A stretch of 53,920 nucleotides of DNA from Candidatus Zixiibacteriota bacterium (lineage in GTDB: Bacteria > Electryoneota > B3-LCP). Each line of letters opens with the position of its first letter. Positions within the stretch are counted from its first letter, which is position 1. This document shows, piece by piece, positions 17,893 through 27,091 of the stretch. A program made the position numbers and the translations under genes. The notes under the pieces were generated by a model. It searched no databases, was not told the DNA's origin, and was given only the letters and a program-made list of their open reading frames with translations. Location: NCBI GenBank assembly GCA_003599535.1, contig QZKQ01000113.1:1-53920 (forward strand), in the 5' to 3' direction.

Positions 17893-19134
17893 ATGAAAAA
17901 CCGTGTTGTCGTTACCGGGATGGGCGCCGTCACGCCCATCGGGAATACGGTGGCCGAATTCTGGGAAGGATTGCTGACGGGGCGCAGCGGCGCGGCCCCC
18001 ATTACCCGCTTCGACGCCTCACAGCACTCCTCGAGATTCGCCTGCGAGGTGAAGAACTTCAAGGTGGAAGACTACATCCCGCTGCGCGAGGCCAAGCGCA
18101 TGGATCCCTTCTGCCAGTATGCCATGGCCGCCGCCGACCAGGCGGTGAAGGATTCCGGACTGAACCTGGAAGCCCTCGACCGCGACCGTTGCGGCGTCGT
18201 CGTGGGTTCGGGGATCGGGGGTATCCCGGTTTTCGAGGCGCAGACCCGGGACATGATCGAAGGCGGGCCGCGTCGGCTGTCCCCCTTCTTCATCCCTACC
18301 ATGATCTCCGACATCGCCGCCGGGCACATCTCCATGAAGTACCAGTTCAAGGGGGTGAACTACGCCACGACTTCGGCCTGCGCCACCGGCAACCACGCCA
18401 TCGGCCTGGCCCTGCGGCACCTGCAGTACGGCGATGCCGACGTCATCCTGACCGGCGGCAGCGAAGGCGCCGTATCCCCCATGGGAGTGGGAGGATTCTG
18501 CGCCATGAAAGCCCTATCCACCCGCAACGATGATCCCCAGCACGCCAGCCGGCCTTTCGACCTGGAGCGTGACGGGTTCGTGGTGGGGGAGGGGGCCGGG
18601 ATTCTGATCCTGGAAACCCTGGATCACGCCCGCCGCCGCGGCGCCCGCATCCTGGCTGAAGTCCTGGGGTTGGGCTTCACCGCCGACGCCTACCATATCA
18701 CCGCCCCGGCCCCGGAAGGGGAAGGCGCGGTGCGGGCCATGCGCATGGCGCTCAAAGACGCCGGACTGCAGCCGGAAGAGGTGGATTACGTCAACGCCCA
18801 CGGCACCTCCACTCCGCTGAACGACAAAACGGAAACCGTCGCTATCAAGACGGTCTTCGGCGATTATGCCGCGCGGCTGAACGTCAGCTCCACGAAATCC
18901 ATGACCGGACACTTGCTGGGCGCCGCCGGAGCGGTGGAATCGGTGGCCTGCATCCTGGCGATGCAGTACAGCATGATCCCCCCCACCATCAACTACACCA
19001 CGCCGGATCCGGAGTGCGACCTGAACGTCACTCCCAACCGGCCGGTGGAGCGTTCCGTCCGAGTGGCGCTGAACAACGCCTTCGGCTTCGGGGGGCACAA
19101 CGCCTGTCTGGTTTTCTTGAACTTTAAGGAGTAA
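17893..19134 (+). CDS. fabF: 3-oxoacyl-ACP synthase II
   Basis: 413 residues. RVVVTGMGAVTPIGNTVAEFW at the N-terminus, active-site Cys in TTSACATGNHAIG near residue 165, and the two histidines in NAHGTSTPLND near 303 and STKSMTGHLLGAAGAVE near 335; the C-terminus has NNAFGFGGHNACLVF. It elongates acyl-ACP chains. Complete and normal in length. Confidence 0.97.
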   Translation: MKNRVVVTGMGAVTPIGNTVAEFWEGLLTGRSGAAPITRFDASQHSSRFACEVKNFKVEDYIPLREAKRMDPFCQYAMAAADQAVKDSGLNLEALDRDRCGVVVGSGIGGIPVFEAQTRDMIEGGPRRLSPFFIPTMISDIAAGHISMKYQFKGVNYATTSACATGNHAIGLALRHLQYGDADVILTGGSEGAVSPMGVGGFCAMKALSTRNDDPQHASRPFDLERDGFVVGEGAGILILETLDHARRRGARILAEVLGLGFTADAYHITAPAPEGEGAVRAMRMALKDAGLQPEEVDYVNAHGTSTPLNDKTETVAIKTVFGDYAARLNVSSTKSMTGHLLGAAGAVESVACILAMQYSMIPPTINYTTPDPECDLNVTPNRPVERSVRVALNNAFGFGGHNACLVFLNFKE

Positions 19135-19146
19135 GGTATAGACACC

Positions 19147-19980
19147 GTGCTACGCTTCCTGGGACACGCTCCATTCTTCAAAGAATGGCTCCGGTGGAGA
19201 AGTGCCCCAGCTACACCGCAACTGCGCAAGAAGATCCGTGAGCTGGAGCGACTCCTGAACTACCCCTTCAAGCAGCCGCAACTGCTCATCACCGCGCTGA
19301 AACACCGCTCCTACCTGGATGATGTGGGAGAAGACCGGTTGCTCTCCAACGAGCGGCTGGAGTTCCTCGGAGACGCCGTGCTCGACTTGGTCGTCTCCGA
19401 TTACTTTTACCGCCTCCGTCCCAGCGATGAGGAAGGGGTCCTGACCAACATCAAGTCCGCCATTGTCAGCGGCACGGCTCTGATGGCGCAGGCCCGCAAA
19501 ATGCAATTGGGCAAGTATCTGCTCTTAAGCGACAACGAGGCGGCCAACGGCGGGCGCGACCGCGATTCGATCCTGGAGGACACCTTCGAAGCCCTGGTCG
19601 GCGCCATTTACCTGGATGGGGGGCTGGATCCGGCCCAGGTCTTCATTCAGAACTTCCTCCTCGCGGACGCGGAGAAGATCCTGGAGCAGGGGTCGCTGAA
19701 GAACTATAAGAGCATGCTGCTGGAATACGCCCAAAGCCGGGGCAAGGAACCGCCGGTGTATTCGGTCTTAAGCGAGAGCGGGCCGGATCACGACAAGCTC
19801 TACCTGGTGGAAGTCCGCCTGAATGAACACGTGCAGGGCACCGGCACCGGGCGATCCAAAAAGCAGGCCGAGCAGCGCGCCGCCGCCGAAGCCATGAAGC
19901 GGGTCCACGTGCACGCCAACGGCGACGTTCACTCCCCCCGTAACGGGAAACGGCCCAGCGGGATCTCCCCCTTGTCTTGA
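19147..19980 (+). CDS. rnc: Ribonuclease III
   Basis: 277 residues from a GTG. The catalytic signature NERLEFLGDAVLDLVVSDY is near residue 65, a second acidic segment DTFEALVGAIYLDGG near 140, and the C-terminal double-stranded-RNA-binding domain ends in SKKQAEQRAAAEAM near 240. An N-terminal extension of about 30 residues (ending near LRKKIRELERLL) precedes the RNase fold. fabF-rnc order is common. It processes rRNA precursors and structured mRNAs. The last 20 residues are low-complexity. Confidence 0.95.
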   Translation: MLRFLGHAPFFKEWLRWRSAPATPQLRKKIRELERLLNYPFKQPQLLITALKHRSYLDDVGEDRLLSNERLEFLGDAVLDLVVSDYFYRLRPSDEEGVLTNIKSAIVSGTALMAQARKMQLGKYLLLSDNEAANGGRDRDSILEDTFEALVGAIYLDGGLDPAQVFIQNFLLADAEKILEQGSLKNYKSMLLEYAQSRGKEPPVYSVLSESGPDHDKLYLVEVRLNEHVQGTGTGRSKKQAEQRAAAEAMKRVHVHANGDVHSPRNGKRPSGISPLS

Positions 19981-20038
19981 GCGGTGAAGGAGTGCGCACC
20001 GGCACGCGCACAGCTTCTGCCTGCTTTGAAGGAAGCTC

Positions 20039-21355
20039 ATGAAAAAGCTTTACCCTGTCCTCTTCACCGTGGCGTTCTTCGTGGTGCTGGAACTGTTGCT
20101 GACAGGTATCAGCCTGATTTCGCCCTGGGACCGGATGGTCAATCGTTTGGGCGTGACCCGGACCACTTTCCTCGGTTCGCACCAATTCGAGATGCCTGAA
20201 GATTTCCTGAGGGACCCGGATCTCTTCTGGTACCGCAAACCCAATCATGGCAGGGATGGCTTCTATTTCAACAATTTGGGATTTCGCGGAAACGACCTTC
20301 AGATTGAAAGAGCAGCGGATGGCCGGCGGATGGTTTGTCTGGGTAATTCCTGTACGCTGGGCTCCTGGGTGCCGGATAGTAACAATGTATATACCTTCAT
20401 TCTTGAAAAAGAGCTGGCGGCGCGATATGGAAGCCAGGATATCGAGGTGATCAATGCCGCCATCGAAGGCTATACCTCGCTTCAGATGCTGCAGATGTGG
20501 CGGAAGAAAGCCCGACTGTTGCACCCCGATGTGGTTACCGTCTATGCCGGCATCAATGATATCGTGTACGCCCCCAACAAGGAAGACAAGGACGTCATCC
20601 TGCCTGCGGCAGCGTGTAAAGTGAGCAATTTGCTCTTGTCATTCAGAGTGGGCCGGTTGCTGAATGCTGGCGTCAAGCGGAGTGTCAGTTTTGTGGCAGG
20701 AAGCGCCTATGTCACTCCCTTTGATGAGTCCAAGGGCTTCTATAGAAGGGTCTCCCAAGACGATTACCGAACCAATTTAGTCCAACTGGTCCATGAAGTG
20801 CGGGACTCCGGAGCGAAAATCATCTTCATCACCGCTCCGATACGTGAAAGATTCCCCTTTGTGTTTACACCCACACCACAAATGGATGCAGATGGCAAAA
20901 CCGTTCAATGGTGTTGGGAAGATGGCATTGGACCAGATTGGATAGCCAACTTCGGCCGCCGGGAAGATCCTCATCGGGAGCAGCAGCATAATTTGATGCA
21001 GATTCAGGAACACCCCAGTTGGCCGGTGCCGTACTTCAAAGTGGGATATTATCACGAGCGTCAAGGTGACTCCGTGCGGGCGGCGGAATACTATAGTCTG
21101 GCGGACTCCCTGGATCAGCAGCGCCACGCCCTGTCCGCCTACAACCAGACCATGCGCGAAGTGGCCGCGGGATTTCACGTTCCCCTGGTGGATTGCGAAA
21201 GAACTTTCTCTGATCGCAAATCACATAAGCTATTCGCCGCCGATGGCTATCATCCGAATGAAGCAGGCCACAAAGCGATTGCCGAGGATCTTTTCCGGTT
21301 AGTGGATTCGTTATGGGCACATGAAAATGAGATGGATTCCATGGCTTGGAAGTAA
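20039..21355 (+). CDS. SGNH/GDSL-type hydrolase, membrane-anchored
   Basis: 438 residues. A hydrophobic N-terminal segment (LYPVLFTVAFFVVLELLLTG) should anchor or export it. The catalytic blocks of SGNH esterases are present: GNSCTLG (block I, Ser) near residue 103, a Gly in the following helix, YAGIND (block III, Asn) near 173, and DGYHPNEAGH (block V, Asp-His) near 402. It probably removes or adds an acyl/acetyl ester on a surface glycan or lipid; the substrate is not evident. Base composition is visibly lower in GC than the neighbours and codon choice differs, which suggests a different history from the rnc operon next to it. Confidence 0.75.
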   Translation: MKKLYPVLFTVAFFVVLELLLTGISLISPWDRMVNRLGVTRTTFLGSHQFEMPEDFLRDPDLFWYRKPNHGRDGFYFNNLGFRGNDLQIERAADGRRMVCLGNSCTLGSWVPDSNNVYTFILEKELAARYGSQDIEVINAAIEGYTSLQMLQMWRKKARLLHPDVVTVYAGINDIVYAPNKEDKDVILPAAACKVSNLLLSFRVGRLLNAGVKRSVSFVAGSAYVTPFDESKGFYRRVSQDDYRTNLVQLVHEVRDSGAKIIFITAPIRERFPFVFTPTPQMDADGKTVQWCWEDGIGPDWIANFGRREDPHREQQHNLMQIQEHPSWPVPYFKVGYYHERQGDSVRAAEYYSLADSLDQQRHALSAYNQTMREVAAGFHVPLVDCERTFSDRKSHKLFAADGYHPNEAGHKAIAEDLFRLVDSLWAHENEMDSMAWK

Positions 21356-21531
21356 TCCCAACCTTAGTCAAGCGTTGGTTATTTGATTCTGCTCATCGTA
21401 ATTGGGAATACTTAACAAAGGGAAGCCCAATTGCCTCTCGTCATCCCAGTCACATTCACTACCACAGATCCCTGCTATCCAGCCCTGATATTTGAGTCAG
21501 CGCGTTAACTGCATAATTCCCGGAGCCCCTC

Positions 21532-22689
21532 ATGTCCGATTTCCTGACTGAATACCAAGACGAGCTGCGCCGCCTGGCCCGGCGCATTGCCGAAGAGAAG
21601 GTTCGCCCTCGCGCGGCGCACTGCGACCGCACCGGGGAGTTCCCCTGGGACCTGATCAAAACCTTCGCCGAAGCCGGATTCTACGGCGTCTACATTGATG
21701 AGCAGTACGGAGGCAGCGGCGGCGGAGTCATGGAACTGTGCCTGGTCACGGAGGAGTTGTCCCGCGCCTGCGGCGGCATCTCCCTGGCAGTGGCCGCCAC
21801 CGCCCTGGGCGCCTTTCCCATCATCCTGTCGGGGACCGACGAGCAGAAGCAGCGCTGGCTGCCGGCCATCTCCCGGGGCGAAATGCTGACCGCTTTCTGC
21901 CTGACCGAACCGGAAGCCGGGTCCGACGCCTCCAACATGAAGACCACCGCCAAAGCCGACGGCGACTACTATGTCCTGAACGGCCTGAAGCACTTCATCA
22001 CCAACGCCGGCGTGGCCAAGCTCTATACCGTCATCGCTTCCACCGACGCCAGCAAGGGGATCATGGGCACTTCCGCCTTTGTGGTGGAAGAAGGCACTCC
22101 CGGCCTGTTCATGGGCAAGGAAGAGGACAAGCTGGGCATCCGCGCCTCGCAGACCCGAGAGGTGGTGTTCGAAAACTGCCGCGTACCCAAGGCCAACCTG
22201 CTGGGAAGCACCGGCCGCGGGTTCATCACCGCCATGAAGACCCTGGATCGTTCCCGGCCCGGCGTAGCCGCCCAGGCCCTGGGCATTGCCCAGGGAGCTT
22301 TCGATCTGGCCGTGGACTACGTCAAGAAGCGCAAGCAGTTCGGCCAGGCCATCGCCGACTTCCAGGGAGTCCAGTGGATGCTGGCGGACATGGCCACAGA
22401 AATCGAATCCGCCCGCGCCTTGCTGTACAAGGCCGCCCGCCTGATTGATTCGGGCGCCTCCGATGTCTCCAAGCTGTCGGCCATGTCCAAGCTGAAGTGT
22501 TCCGACGTGGCCATGCGCGTCACCACCGATGCCCTGCAGCTTTTCGGCGGCTACGGTTACATGAAGGACTATCCCATCGAGAAGTACCTGCGCGACGCCA
22601 AGATCACCCAGATCTACGAAGGCACCAACCAGATCCAGCGGGTAGTCATCGCCAAGAACCTGCTGAAGGAAGCTCAGCAGAAGATGTAA
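21532..22689 (+). CDS. Acyl-CoA dehydrogenase (short-chain/butyryl-CoA type)
   Basis: 385 residues. FCLTEPEAGSDASNMKTTA near residue 122 and FITNAGVAKLY near 155 are FAD-binding segments; the C-terminal IYEGTNQIQRVVIAKNLL near 362 carries the catalytic glutamate. GGYGYMKDYPIEKYLRDAK is the usual FAD loop. It introduces the alpha-beta double bond in acyl-CoA and passes electrons to ETF, or works as butyryl-CoA dehydrogenase. No etfAB is in the window. A textbook terminator follows. Confidence 0.93.
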   Translation: MSDFLTEYQDELRRLARRIAEEKVRPRAAHCDRTGEFPWDLIKTFAEAGFYGVYIDEQYGGSGGGVMELCLVTEELSRACGGISLAVAATALGAFPIILSGTDEQKQRWLPAISRGEMLTAFCLTEPEAGSDASNMKTTAKADGDYYVLNGLKHFITNAGVAKLYTVIASTDASKGIMGTSAFVVEEGTPGLFMGKEEDKLGIRASQTREVVFENCRVPKANLLGSTGRGFITAMKTLDRSRPGVAAQALGIAQGAFDLAVDYVKKRKQFGQAIADFQGVQWMLADMATEIESARALLYKAARLIDSGASDVSKLSAMSKLKCSDVAMRVTTDALQLFGGYGYMKDYPIEKYLRDAKITQIYEGTNQIQRVVIAKNLLKEAQQKM

Positions 22690-22713
22690 GCGGCCGCCAA
22701 TGATCGCACTTTG

Positions 22714-22742
22714 GGCGCGGAGGTCTCCTCCGCGCCTTTTTT
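22714..22742 (+). terminator. Intrinsic terminator of the acyl-CoA dehydrogenase gene
   Basis: GGCGCGGAGG and CCTCCGCGCC, a perfect 10-bp stem with a 3-nt loop, followed by TTTTTT. Confidence 0.92.
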
Positions 22743-22978
22743 GCTCCCCGGGCGGGATTGGAAGATCTTCATGACCTCCGGAAGACCGGAGTTCCCAGCG
22801 GCAAGGGATATTCCAGGGTAAAATATACAAATTATTAATAGCCCCCTGCGATTTGATGCACCCCGGTTCGCGGTGGCCGCCGGCTTGCTCCGCATAAGTT
22901 CAGCATTGTTCAGGATTTGCGCCAAGCGCTCTGCTGCCGCGAATCATTGGAAAAATCGTGAATAAATTGTAAATTTTC

Positions 22979-23007
22979 TTGACTCCCGCAGGAAAGTTCC
23001 TTATATT
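22979..23007 (+). promoter_or_regulatory. Strong promoter of the glycine-rich secreted protein
   Basis: TTGACT, 17-bp spacer, TATATT, about 66 bp before the start codon. Confidence 0.85.
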
Positions 23008-23073
23008 GTTCTTATCATCACAATGGCTCGTTGCATCAATTTGTCCCTACAACAAAACAAAGAGAGGGCCATC

Positions 23074-24150
23074 ATGCGCATGTATTCCAAATGGGGCTTG
23101 GCGGCATTGCTGGTCTGCATTCTGGCCGGCTGGATGGCTGCCCAGGCGGGGATCGTTCAGGGCGTGGTCACGGACTCCACCGGAGCTCCGGTGGACAGCG
23201 CCCGCGTCATACTCAAATCCTGCGGCGGCTGCGGCGGTGGCGGCGGCGGTGGCGGCGGTATGCAGGGATCGAGCTATTCCACCTATACCGGTCTGGATGG
23301 ATCCTATCTTTTCGCCACGGTGAACGCCGGTAGCTACAAGGCCATGGCCAAGAAGATGAATGTTGGCCGCGACATGGACAGCGTGACGGTCACGGCGACC
23401 GGCACCTTCACCCTGGACTTCGTCCTGATGCCCGGCGGCTGCGGCGGCGGTGGTATGGGGCATGGTATCGTTGACACCTGCGGCCACGGCGGCGGCGGTG
23501 GCGGCGGCGGTGGTGGCGGTGGCGGCGGCGGTGGTTGCCACGGCGACACCCTGGAAGTGGTCAACGTCGAAGGCTACGCCATGGTGGATACCGCCTGCAT
23601 GAACCTCTACTACCTGGATACCGACAGCAACGGCGTGGCCGACTACCGCCTGGTGTTTGGCCCCCCGTGGTATGAACCCGACAGCAGCGAAGCCGAGCGT
23701 CCCGAGGACGGCGACTGGGTCACCATCGAAGGCGGTCTGGTGGAATTCCCTGACCCTGACGCCATCGTGGTGTATGAAATCAACGGGCTGTTCTGGCGTG
23801 ATCCCATCGTCTTCGGCCCCGGCGGTCACGGCGGCGGTCATCAGGGCGGCGGCGGTCACCAGGGCGGCGGCGGCCACGGCGACGCGGCCCGCGCGCGGCT
23901 GGCCGGCTGCTTCCCCAACCCCTTCAACCCGGAAACCAGCATCCACTTCACCCTGCCCGAAGCCGGGATGGTGAATTTGGCGGTCTATGACCTGCAGGGC
24001 CGCCGCGTGGCCGAACTGGTCAACGGCAGCCTGGAAGCGGGCGAACACCGGGCCACCTGGAATGCCGCGGACTTGGCCTCCGGCATCTACCTGGTCCGCC
24101 TGCAGGCCGGTGCAACGGTGCAGGTCAACCGGGTGGTGTTCACGAAGTAA
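23074..24150 (+). CDS. Gly/His/Cys-rich secreted protein with carboxypeptidase-regulatory-like and type IX sorting domains
   Basis: 358 residues. The start is set by GAGAGGG 6 bp upstream. An N-terminal signal peptide (WGLAALLVCILAGWMAAQAG) leads into a CarboxypepD_reg-like beta-sandwich (IVQGVVTDSTGAPVDSARV ... GLDGSYLFATVNAGSY). This is interrupted by CGGC plus nine glycines, then GGCGGGGMGHG, then 16 consecutive glycines flanked by CGH and CHGD. A stretch HGGGHQGGGGHQGGGGHG follows near residue 265, then a C-terminal sorting domain from CFPNPFNPETSIHFTLP. The His/Cys-studded glycine runs could bind metal or form flexible adhesive segments; neither is proven. The GGC/GGT microsatellite makes the length prone to change. 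Confidence 0.8.
   Translation: MRMYSKWGLAALLVCILAGWMAAQAGIVQGVVTDSTGAPVDSARVILKSCGGCGGGGGGGGGMQGSSYSTYTGLDGSYLFATVNAGSYKAMAKKMNVGRDMDSVTVTATGTFTLDFVLMPGGCGGGGMGHGIVDTCGHGGGGGGGGGGGGGGGGCHGDTLEVVNVEGYAMVDTACMNLYYLDTDSNGVADYRLVFGPPWYEPDSSEAERPEDGDWVTIEGGLVEFPDPDAIVVYEINGLFWRDPIVFGPGGHGGGHQGGGGHQGGGGHGDAARARLAGCFPNPFNPETSIHFTLPEAGMVNLAVYDLQGRRVAELVNGSLEAGEHRATWNAADLASGIYLVRLQAGATVQVNRVVFTK
23213..23262 (+). repeat. GGC/GGT microsatellite encoding Cys-Gly-rich run 1
   Basis: In-frame GGN repeats (CGGC followed by nine glycines). Unit length three keeps the reading frame whatever the copy number. Confidence 0.8.
23486..23536 (+). repeat. GGC/GGT microsatellite encoding 16 glycines
   Basis: Sixteen consecutive GGC or GGT codons between a CAC and a TGC codon; a mixed but nearly perfect (GGY)n tract. 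Confidence 0.85.
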
Positions 24151-24172
24151 GTTTAAGGCGCATGATAGCACG

Positions 24173-24201
24173 AAGGGCGACGCGGAAGCGTCGCCCTTTT
24201 C
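24173..24201 (+). terminator. Intrinsic terminator of the glycine-rich protein gene
   Basis: AAGGGCGACGC and GCGTCGCCCTT with a GGAA tetraloop, followed by a T-run. Confidence 0.9.
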
Positions 24202-24293
24202 TTATAGCGTGAAGAAACTGGTGGAAACTATCATCACGGATGAAATTAATTGCAAGGGAAACTTCAACATTTCTACGCACATAAGTGATATGC

Positions 24294-24335
24294 AAAAAGA
24301 TGCACTTGACAAGGCCGGTATCTTTTCGTATATTG
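24294..24335 (+). promoter_or_regulatory. Promoter with extended conserved element (copy 1)
   Basis: TTGACA (24306-24311), 17-bp spacer, TATATT (24329-24334). The flanks ATGCAAAA upstream, TGCAC directly before the -35, AGGCCGG after it and CG before the -10 are shared with the promoter at 53806, which also precedes a signal-peptide gene. TGCAAAAAGATGCA before the -35 is a small TGCA...TGCA symmetry that could be an operator. Confidence 0.8.
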
Positions 24336-24365
24336 CACGCAGTTTCCATCTTCACAGGTGTTCTG

Positions 24366-26255
24366 ATGATGCGCCTCCTTCCCTGCCTCCTGCTCCTGCC
24401 CCTGCTGGCCTTTGCCCAGGAGATGTGGCTGTCCCCCGCCGACTTCGGCCTGCAACCGATGTCACACGGGCGCTGGGATTACGCGCGCACGCCCGCCGGG
24501 GTGCTGGCGGGCCACTTCAACGGCGACCACTACCCCGACCTGGCCCGCGCCAACGGCTCCCGCCTGGAGGTGTATTACGCCCGGCCTCAGGGCTTTCCCT
24601 CCCGTCCTGATGGAGTGCAGATCTTCCGGCAGTCTATCCGGGAGTTGCGCCTGGAGGGTTCGCTGTGGTCCCGCCTCCGCCCCCTGTCCGTGACGCTGGA
24701 AGACGGCAGGCAGGAGACCATCTCCTGCCGCCCGGACGGCTTGGAGTTGGCGGGTGATGGATTTCCCCTGCCGCAGACCACCCCTTCCCCCCCGCGGCAG
24801 ACTGCGGAAGCCGATTTCCAGTTGGTGTGGGAAAGTCCGGCCTTTCCGTTTGGATTGGATGCCTGCACTGTTGGTGACTTAGATGGTGATGAAATGGTAG
24901 AATTGGCGACGTGGTGGAAACCCAGTCATTACGCCGACACCGCCTGGATTGCCATCTACAAATGCAGCGGCGACAACCAGTATGAACTATTCCTGGAGGA
25001 TACCTTCAGTGTGGAGATTGCCAACTATCCCGGCATCTCCCAGATGCTGATTACAGACGTGGATCAGAACGGGCAGAAGGAACTGGCCTTCACCTATGAC
25101 AAAACTTACTTCTGGGAATTCACCGCCCCCGGAGTGTTCACCCGTTGGAGATCGGACATCCAATTCCCCTTCTACGTCACCACCTTCGTCGCCACGGATG
25201 CGGACCGGGACAGCATCCCGGAACTGGCGGCGCTGTGTTCCATGACGGATCAGACTCCCCCCTGCTATTACATGGTCAAGGAATTCGCTGGAAAGGATAC
25301 CACGAATCATGTTCTGCACTTTAATAATATTACTTATTTCTCACAAGATTGGTCCGACGTCCATATGGCTGTGGGCGACTTTGATAATGACGGGGCCACC
25401 GACCTGGTCTCTGGCAATGTATATGTCTGGGGCTACGATCCGACTGAGGTGCAATATTTCCGTTATGATCCCACCTGCGCCAACCCGCCCAACTTCCGGC
25501 GCTGCTGGCTCCAGACCGGCATTCCTCTAAGTTGTGTCTCGCCGGAGATAGCAGACTTCGATGCTGATGGTGCCAATGAACTGTTTGCAGCAGGGTGCTC
25601 CCCGAATGGCAGCTCGGCCTTCGTGTGGGAAGCACCGGGCTTTCAGTCCGGCTCCGTGACTTGGTTGGACACCATCAGTGCCCCGGATGGACCCATCTAC
25701 GAAACCATCTTCGGCTGGGTGGATGGATTAGCCTCGGTCGCTGGGGTGTATATTATGCCCATCTATCCAACAGCAACTACGTTGTCCTTGTGGCGACATC
25801 AAGATGGCGGGTATGTGCATGCATGGGAAAGCCCCGAGATGGATACTTGCTTCTATTACTCCCCTCGAATATTCGATGCTGATTATGACCAGAAGATGAG
25901 CATTATCACTGTAAACGGTATCCAGAAACAAGCAGCAGATTGGGAACAGATCTCGGCAAGCGTGGAAGCCGATCAAAATTGGACAATGCTTGGTAAATTC
26001 ATACTTCATCCTTGCTTCCCCAACCCCTTCAACTCTTCTACTGAGGCTTATTTTGAGCTGCCAGCAGCGAGCCACATCAGTTTGCGGATCTACGATACAG
26101 CCGGACGCGTAGTCGCAACGCTGGTGAATGGCTGGAGGGATGCAGGCCGGCATGCAACGACCTTCGACGGCTCGTCGCTGGCTTCGGGTATGTATCTATA
26201 CCATCTCCGGGCGGGAAATCACACCGCCACCGGCAAGATGATGCTGCTGAAGTGA
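24366..26255 (+). CDS. Secreted FG-GAP/VCBS-like beta-propeller protein with type IX sorting domain
   Basis: 629 residues. Signal peptide MMRLLPCLLLLPLLAFAQ, then repeated calcium-loop-like motifs of FG-GAP/VCBS propellers: DLDGDEMVELA, DVDQNGQKELAF, DADRDSIPELAAL, DFDNDGATDLVSG and DFDADGANELFAAG. The C-terminal 80 residues are a sorting domain from CFPNPFNSSTEAYFELP to TGKMMLLK. Two ATGs in tandem start it; the first is used here. Likely an extracellular or surface-bound propeller of unknown ligand. The second half has lower GC than the first. Confidence 0.82.
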   Translation: MMRLLPCLLLLPLLAFAQEMWLSPADFGLQPMSHGRWDYARTPAGVLAGHFNGDHYPDLARANGSRLEVYYARPQGFPSRPDGVQIFRQSIRELRLEGSLWSRLRPLSVTLEDGRQETISCRPDGLELAGDGFPLPQTTPSPPRQTAEADFQLVWESPAFPFGLDACTVGDLDGDEMVELATWWKPSHYADTAWIAIYKCSGDNQYELFLEDTFSVEIANYPGISQMLITDVDQNGQKELAFTYDKTYFWEFTAPGVFTRWRSDIQFPFYVTTFVATDADRDSIPELAALCSMTDQTPPCYYMVKEFAGKDTTNHVLHFNNITYFSQDWSDVHMAVGDFDNDGATDLVSGNVYVWGYDPTEVQYFRYDPTCANPPNFRRCWLQTGIPLSCVSPEIADFDADGANELFAAGCSPNGSSAFVWEAPGFQSGSVTWLDTISAPDGPIYETIFGWVDGLASVAGVYIMPIYPTATTLSLWRHQDGGYVHAWESPEMDTCFYYSPRIFDADYDQKMSIITVNGIQKQAADWEQISASVEADQNWTMLGKFILHPCFPNPFNSSTEAYFELPAASHISLRIYDTAGRVVATLVNGWRDAGRHATTFDGSSLASGMYLYHLRAGNHTATGKMMLLK

Positions 26256-26278
26256 GTTCATCCAAAGATGGATAATAG

Positions 26279-26306
26279 AAAAGGGCGGTCGTCGGCCGCC
26301 CTTTTA
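26279..26306. terminator. Bidirectional intrinsic terminator between convergent genes
   Basis: AAAGGGCGG and CCGCCCTTT with T-rich flanks on both strands, serving the plus-strand propeller gene and the minus-strand gene that ends at 26350. Confidence 0.88.
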
Positions 26307-26349
26307 TCTTTCTCTCTTCACGTTCGCACGAAGCGGTGAAGTGACGGTG

Positions 26350-26982
26350 TCACTTCAGCAGCACCAGCTTCTGCGTCTGGGTGAAGTCTCCCGCCTGCAG
26401 CCGGGCGAAGTAGATCCCGGAGGGCAGGGAGGAGGCATCAAAGGTGATCTCGTGTGATCCTGCTGACTTATGGCCATCCACCAATGTGCTTACCAGGCGA
26501 CCAGAAATGTCGTAAACTTGTAACCGAATCCGACCGGGGGCTGATAAATCGTAACGAAGGGAAGTGGAAGGATTGAAGGGATTGGGATGGAGGCGCACTA
26601 ACAGAGAATTTGGATCAGAAACCAATTCGTTTTCATCATCGCTTTGTAACACTTCAACGAGGCTATCCAAGATGGCCTGTCCGCCATCAGGGTAAATATC
26701 CATACTCAAGTAATCATACCCCGGAATCCCTCGCTCCGGTATATCGGGGATGGTGGGGTTTTGGTAATAATTCATGACGATAACCGATGAGTCACTCCAA
26801 AGCGAAACCCAGCTATGAGTGCCGCCATACGTATAAATAATACCGGGATAGGGGCCGCCACTGTAAAGACAGTAGCTTTGCGGTGCGGGCCAGCTCCACG
26901 ACACGCCACTCAGCAGCAAACTGACGAGCAGAATGCAGAGTGACAGCCGCTGTTTGTCGAAAAACCGGTGATTCCGCTTCAT
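26350..26982 (-). CDS. Small secreted protein with type IX sorting domain
   Basis: 210 residues. Signal peptide LSLCILLVSLLLSGVSWSW, a short unique region rich in Tyr, Gly, Ser and Pro (SYCLYSGGPYPGIIYTYGG), and a sorting domain from LHPNPFNPSTSLRYDLS to TQKLVLLK. GGAGG lies 6 bp before the ATG. The unique part matches nothing I recognise. GC is lower than average. It follows the beta-helix gene in the same direction with 109 bp between. Confidence 0.75.
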   Translation of the reverse strand: MKRNHRFFDKQRLSLCILLVSLLLSGVSWSWPAPQSYCLYSGGPYPGIIYTYGGTHSWVSLWSDSSVIVMNYYQNPTIPDIPERGIPGYDYLSMDIYPDGGQAILDSLVEVLQSDDENELVSDPNSLLVRLHPNPFNPSTSLRYDLSAPGRIRLQVYDISGRLVSTLVDGHKSAGSHEITFDASSLPSGIYFARLQAGDFTQTQKLVLLK

Positions 26983-27091
26983 GGCAATCCTCCTTCAGGA
27001 ATGAGACATTAATGGAATTAGTCAAAGAAATGACAGATTTGCCGTTTTAACATCTCTCAGTGTCTGGAGAATTTTCCGAACTATATCAGCT

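Larger units (their letters stand above)
22690..23073. other. 384-bp intergenic region between terminator and promoter
   Basis: After the terminator at 22714-22742 there is about 235 bp in which I see no gene or clear element (an AT-rich patch AAAATATACAAATTATTAATAG lies near 22820), then the promoter at 22979-23007 and a leader of about 60 nt. Confidence 0.5.
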
